Of a stretch of 64,000 nt of DNA, positions 63,041 to 64,000 are shown piece by piece; the stretch's first letter is position 1; each line of letters begins with the position of its first letter. The stretch is from contig NZ_JACARO010000002.1 in the NCBI RefSeq assembly GCF_013386585.1, positions 186,001 through 250,000 of the forward strand, written 5' to 3'. The notes under the pieces were generated by a model. It saw only the letters and a list, made by a program, of their open reading frames with translations, did not search any database and had not been told where the DNA came from. The stretch is from Pseudomonas sp. P7548. GTDB lineage: Bacteria > Pseudomonadota > Gammaproteobacteria > Pseudomonadales > Pseudomonadaceae. The position numbers and the translations under genes are program-made.

Positions 63041-64000
63041 GCCGTAAACGTCAATTGCTGCAGCGCCACCGACGCAACAAGCGCGTGGCGCTGTTGATCG
63101 CCCTTGTAGGGCTGTTGCTCGCCGGTGTGCTGGTGGCCTGGTGGTTGACGCCGCTGCTGGCGGTGCTGCTGTGGGCTGCCCATGAAGCGTGGTTTGCCGA
63201 CCATCTGTTTTATTCACCCAAGGAAGACTATCAGTACCGCTTCCCCGCGGGCAGCCAGACGGCCGCCTTGCGCGTGGAGGCTGGTCGCCTGGTTCCCCAG
63301 GCACCGCTGAGCCTGGTGGGCGATGAGACGTTGATCGTCGAAGTGCAGCTGAAAAGTAATCTGCTGGGGCGTTTTCTTGACCCGGCCGTGCTGTTGTCGG
63401 GCGATCGCCAAGTGTTTGAGCGTGGGGTATCTGGCAAGCGTTACCTGAACCTCACGGGCTCGGCACAGGCGTTGGCAGCCGGTGAGCTGAGCCTGCGCGG
63501 GCGCTACTGCCGCGTGGTCGGCGACCTGACCCTGTGGGTGTTCCGCCAACCGGATTACGCCCGCCAGCGGGTCATGGTGATTGCGCCCCATGCCGATGAT
63601 GCCGAGCTGGCGGCGTTCGGTTTGTACGGCCAGGCGGATGAAAGCTGGATCGTGACGCTGACGGCAGGCGAAATCGAGGCTGAGCACTATCAACAGATGG
63701 GCATGCCCAAGGCCGATGCCGCGCGGAACAAGGGGCGCCTGCGCGCCTGGGACAGCATTGCCGTGCCGCGTTGGGCCGGGGTTCCCGAAGCGCACTGCGT
63801 GCAGCTGGGTTATTTTTGCCTGCAACTGCCGGCCATGCGCGCCACGCCGGATCAGCCCCAGGCCTCTCGCGAAGCGGAAATGGACGATACACGGCTGTTT
63901 CGTCAGTTCAATGCATTCGCCCTGCCGGGCGATGTGGACGGCGCGCCGACCTGGGTCAACCTGATTGCGGACCTGCGGGCGTTGCTGCTCAAGGCGCGTC
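63037..64000 (+). CDS. PIG-L family de-N-acetylase (DnpA-like), 3' end beyond the window
   Basis: 321 codons are visible, open to the right edge. The start ATG overlaps the mig-14 stop (ATGA). A basic N-terminus (MSRKRQLLQRHRRNKR) precedes a transmembrane segment (VALLIALVGLLLAGVLVAWW). The PIG-L zinc motif is IAPHADDAELAAFG near residue 190, where the family pattern is P-H-x-D-D-x-E. Relatives deacetylate N-acetylglucosamine-type sugars. In P. aeruginosa the equivalent at this place (PA5002, dnpA) was linked to LPS core modification and fluoroquinolone tolerance. Confidence 0.85.
   Translation, partial: MSRKRQLLQRHRRNKRVALLIALVGLLLAGVLVAWWLTPLLAVLLWAAHEAWFADHLFYSPKEDYQYRFPAGSQTAALRVEAGRLVPQAPLSLVGDETLIVEVQLKSNLLGRFLDPAVLLSGDRQVFERGVSGKRYLNLTGSAQALAAGELSLRGRYCRVVGDLTLWVFRQPDYARQRVMVIAPHADDAELAAFGLYGQADESWIVTLTAGEIEAEHYQQMGMPKADAARNKGRLRAWDSIAVPRWAGVPEAHCVQLGYFCLQLPAMRATPDQPQASREAEMDDTRLFRQFNAFALPGDVDGAPTWVNLIADLRALLLKAR

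Overview
The window looks like a chromosomal segment of a fluorescent-group Pseudomonas. It is GC-rich and densely coded, with many ATGA and TGATG overlaps. It carries Pseudomonas REP-type palindromes between genes, and a gene backbone (ParA, trxC, selO, mscK, nhaP2, metY, msrA, dipA, aceF-aceE, glnE, waaFCGP, carbamoyltransferase, mig-14, PIG-L deacetylase) that I recall being nearly collinear with the PA5028-PA5002 region of P. aeruginosa PAO1. I saw no rRNA, tRNA, CRISPR array, transposase or prophage.

Region by region. (1) 1-7522, minus strand: the promoter-proximal part of an aryl-polyene (APE) type lipid-pigment operon. Reading from its start it encodes a chain-length-factor-like ketosynthase, a lysophospholipid acyltransferase, two acyl carrier proteins, a membrane protein, an AMP-ligase fused to a dehydratase, a GT2 glycosyltransferase, an LpxL-like acyltransferase, an aromatic amino acid ammonia-lyase and a hotdog thioesterase cut by the window edge. 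(2) 7871-20476: housekeeping and stress genes: an orphan ParA, thioredoxin 2, the AMPylase SelO, a large MscK-type channel, a K+/H+ antiporter, a chemoreceptor, a small coiled-coil protein with a ZapA-like partner, and an acyl-CoA dehydrogenase. (3) 20704-26602: divergent putA and putP, with five copies of the PutA operator core GTTGCA between them. (4) 26681-36278: a DUF2165 membrane protein, an orphan T6SS vgrG with its DUF4123 adaptor but no cargo gene, metY, rlmJ, msrA and the c-di-GMP phosphodiesterase dipA. (5) 36279-43901: the pyruvate dehydrogenase operon aceE-aceF, divergent from glnE. (6) 44065-51014: LPS inner-core operon waaF-waaC-waaG-waaP plus three more kinase-fold genes. (7) 51015-60232: a block not in the PAO1 order I remember: an RbsBAC-like sugar ABC importer behind a near-consensus sigma-54 promoter, a lipoprotein of no family I recognise, a TonB-dependent receptor and two tandem YceK-like lipoproteins. 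(8) 60386-64000: the LPS-core modification genes resume (carbamoyltransferase, Mig-14 protein, PIG-L de-N-acetylase, the last cut by the window end).

Much of the window concerns the cell envelope: outer-membrane aryl polyenes, LPS core assembly and phosphorylation, mechanosensitive and ion homeostasis, and T6SS. The points most worth following up are the insertion that splits the LPS core locus and carries its own sigma-54 promoter, the cargo-less vgrG/adaptor pair with a cysteine-rich VgrG tail, the run of five kinase-fold domains after waaG, and the operator arrays in front of putA/putP and aceE. Comparisons with PAO1 or E. coli proteins are from memory; no database was searched.
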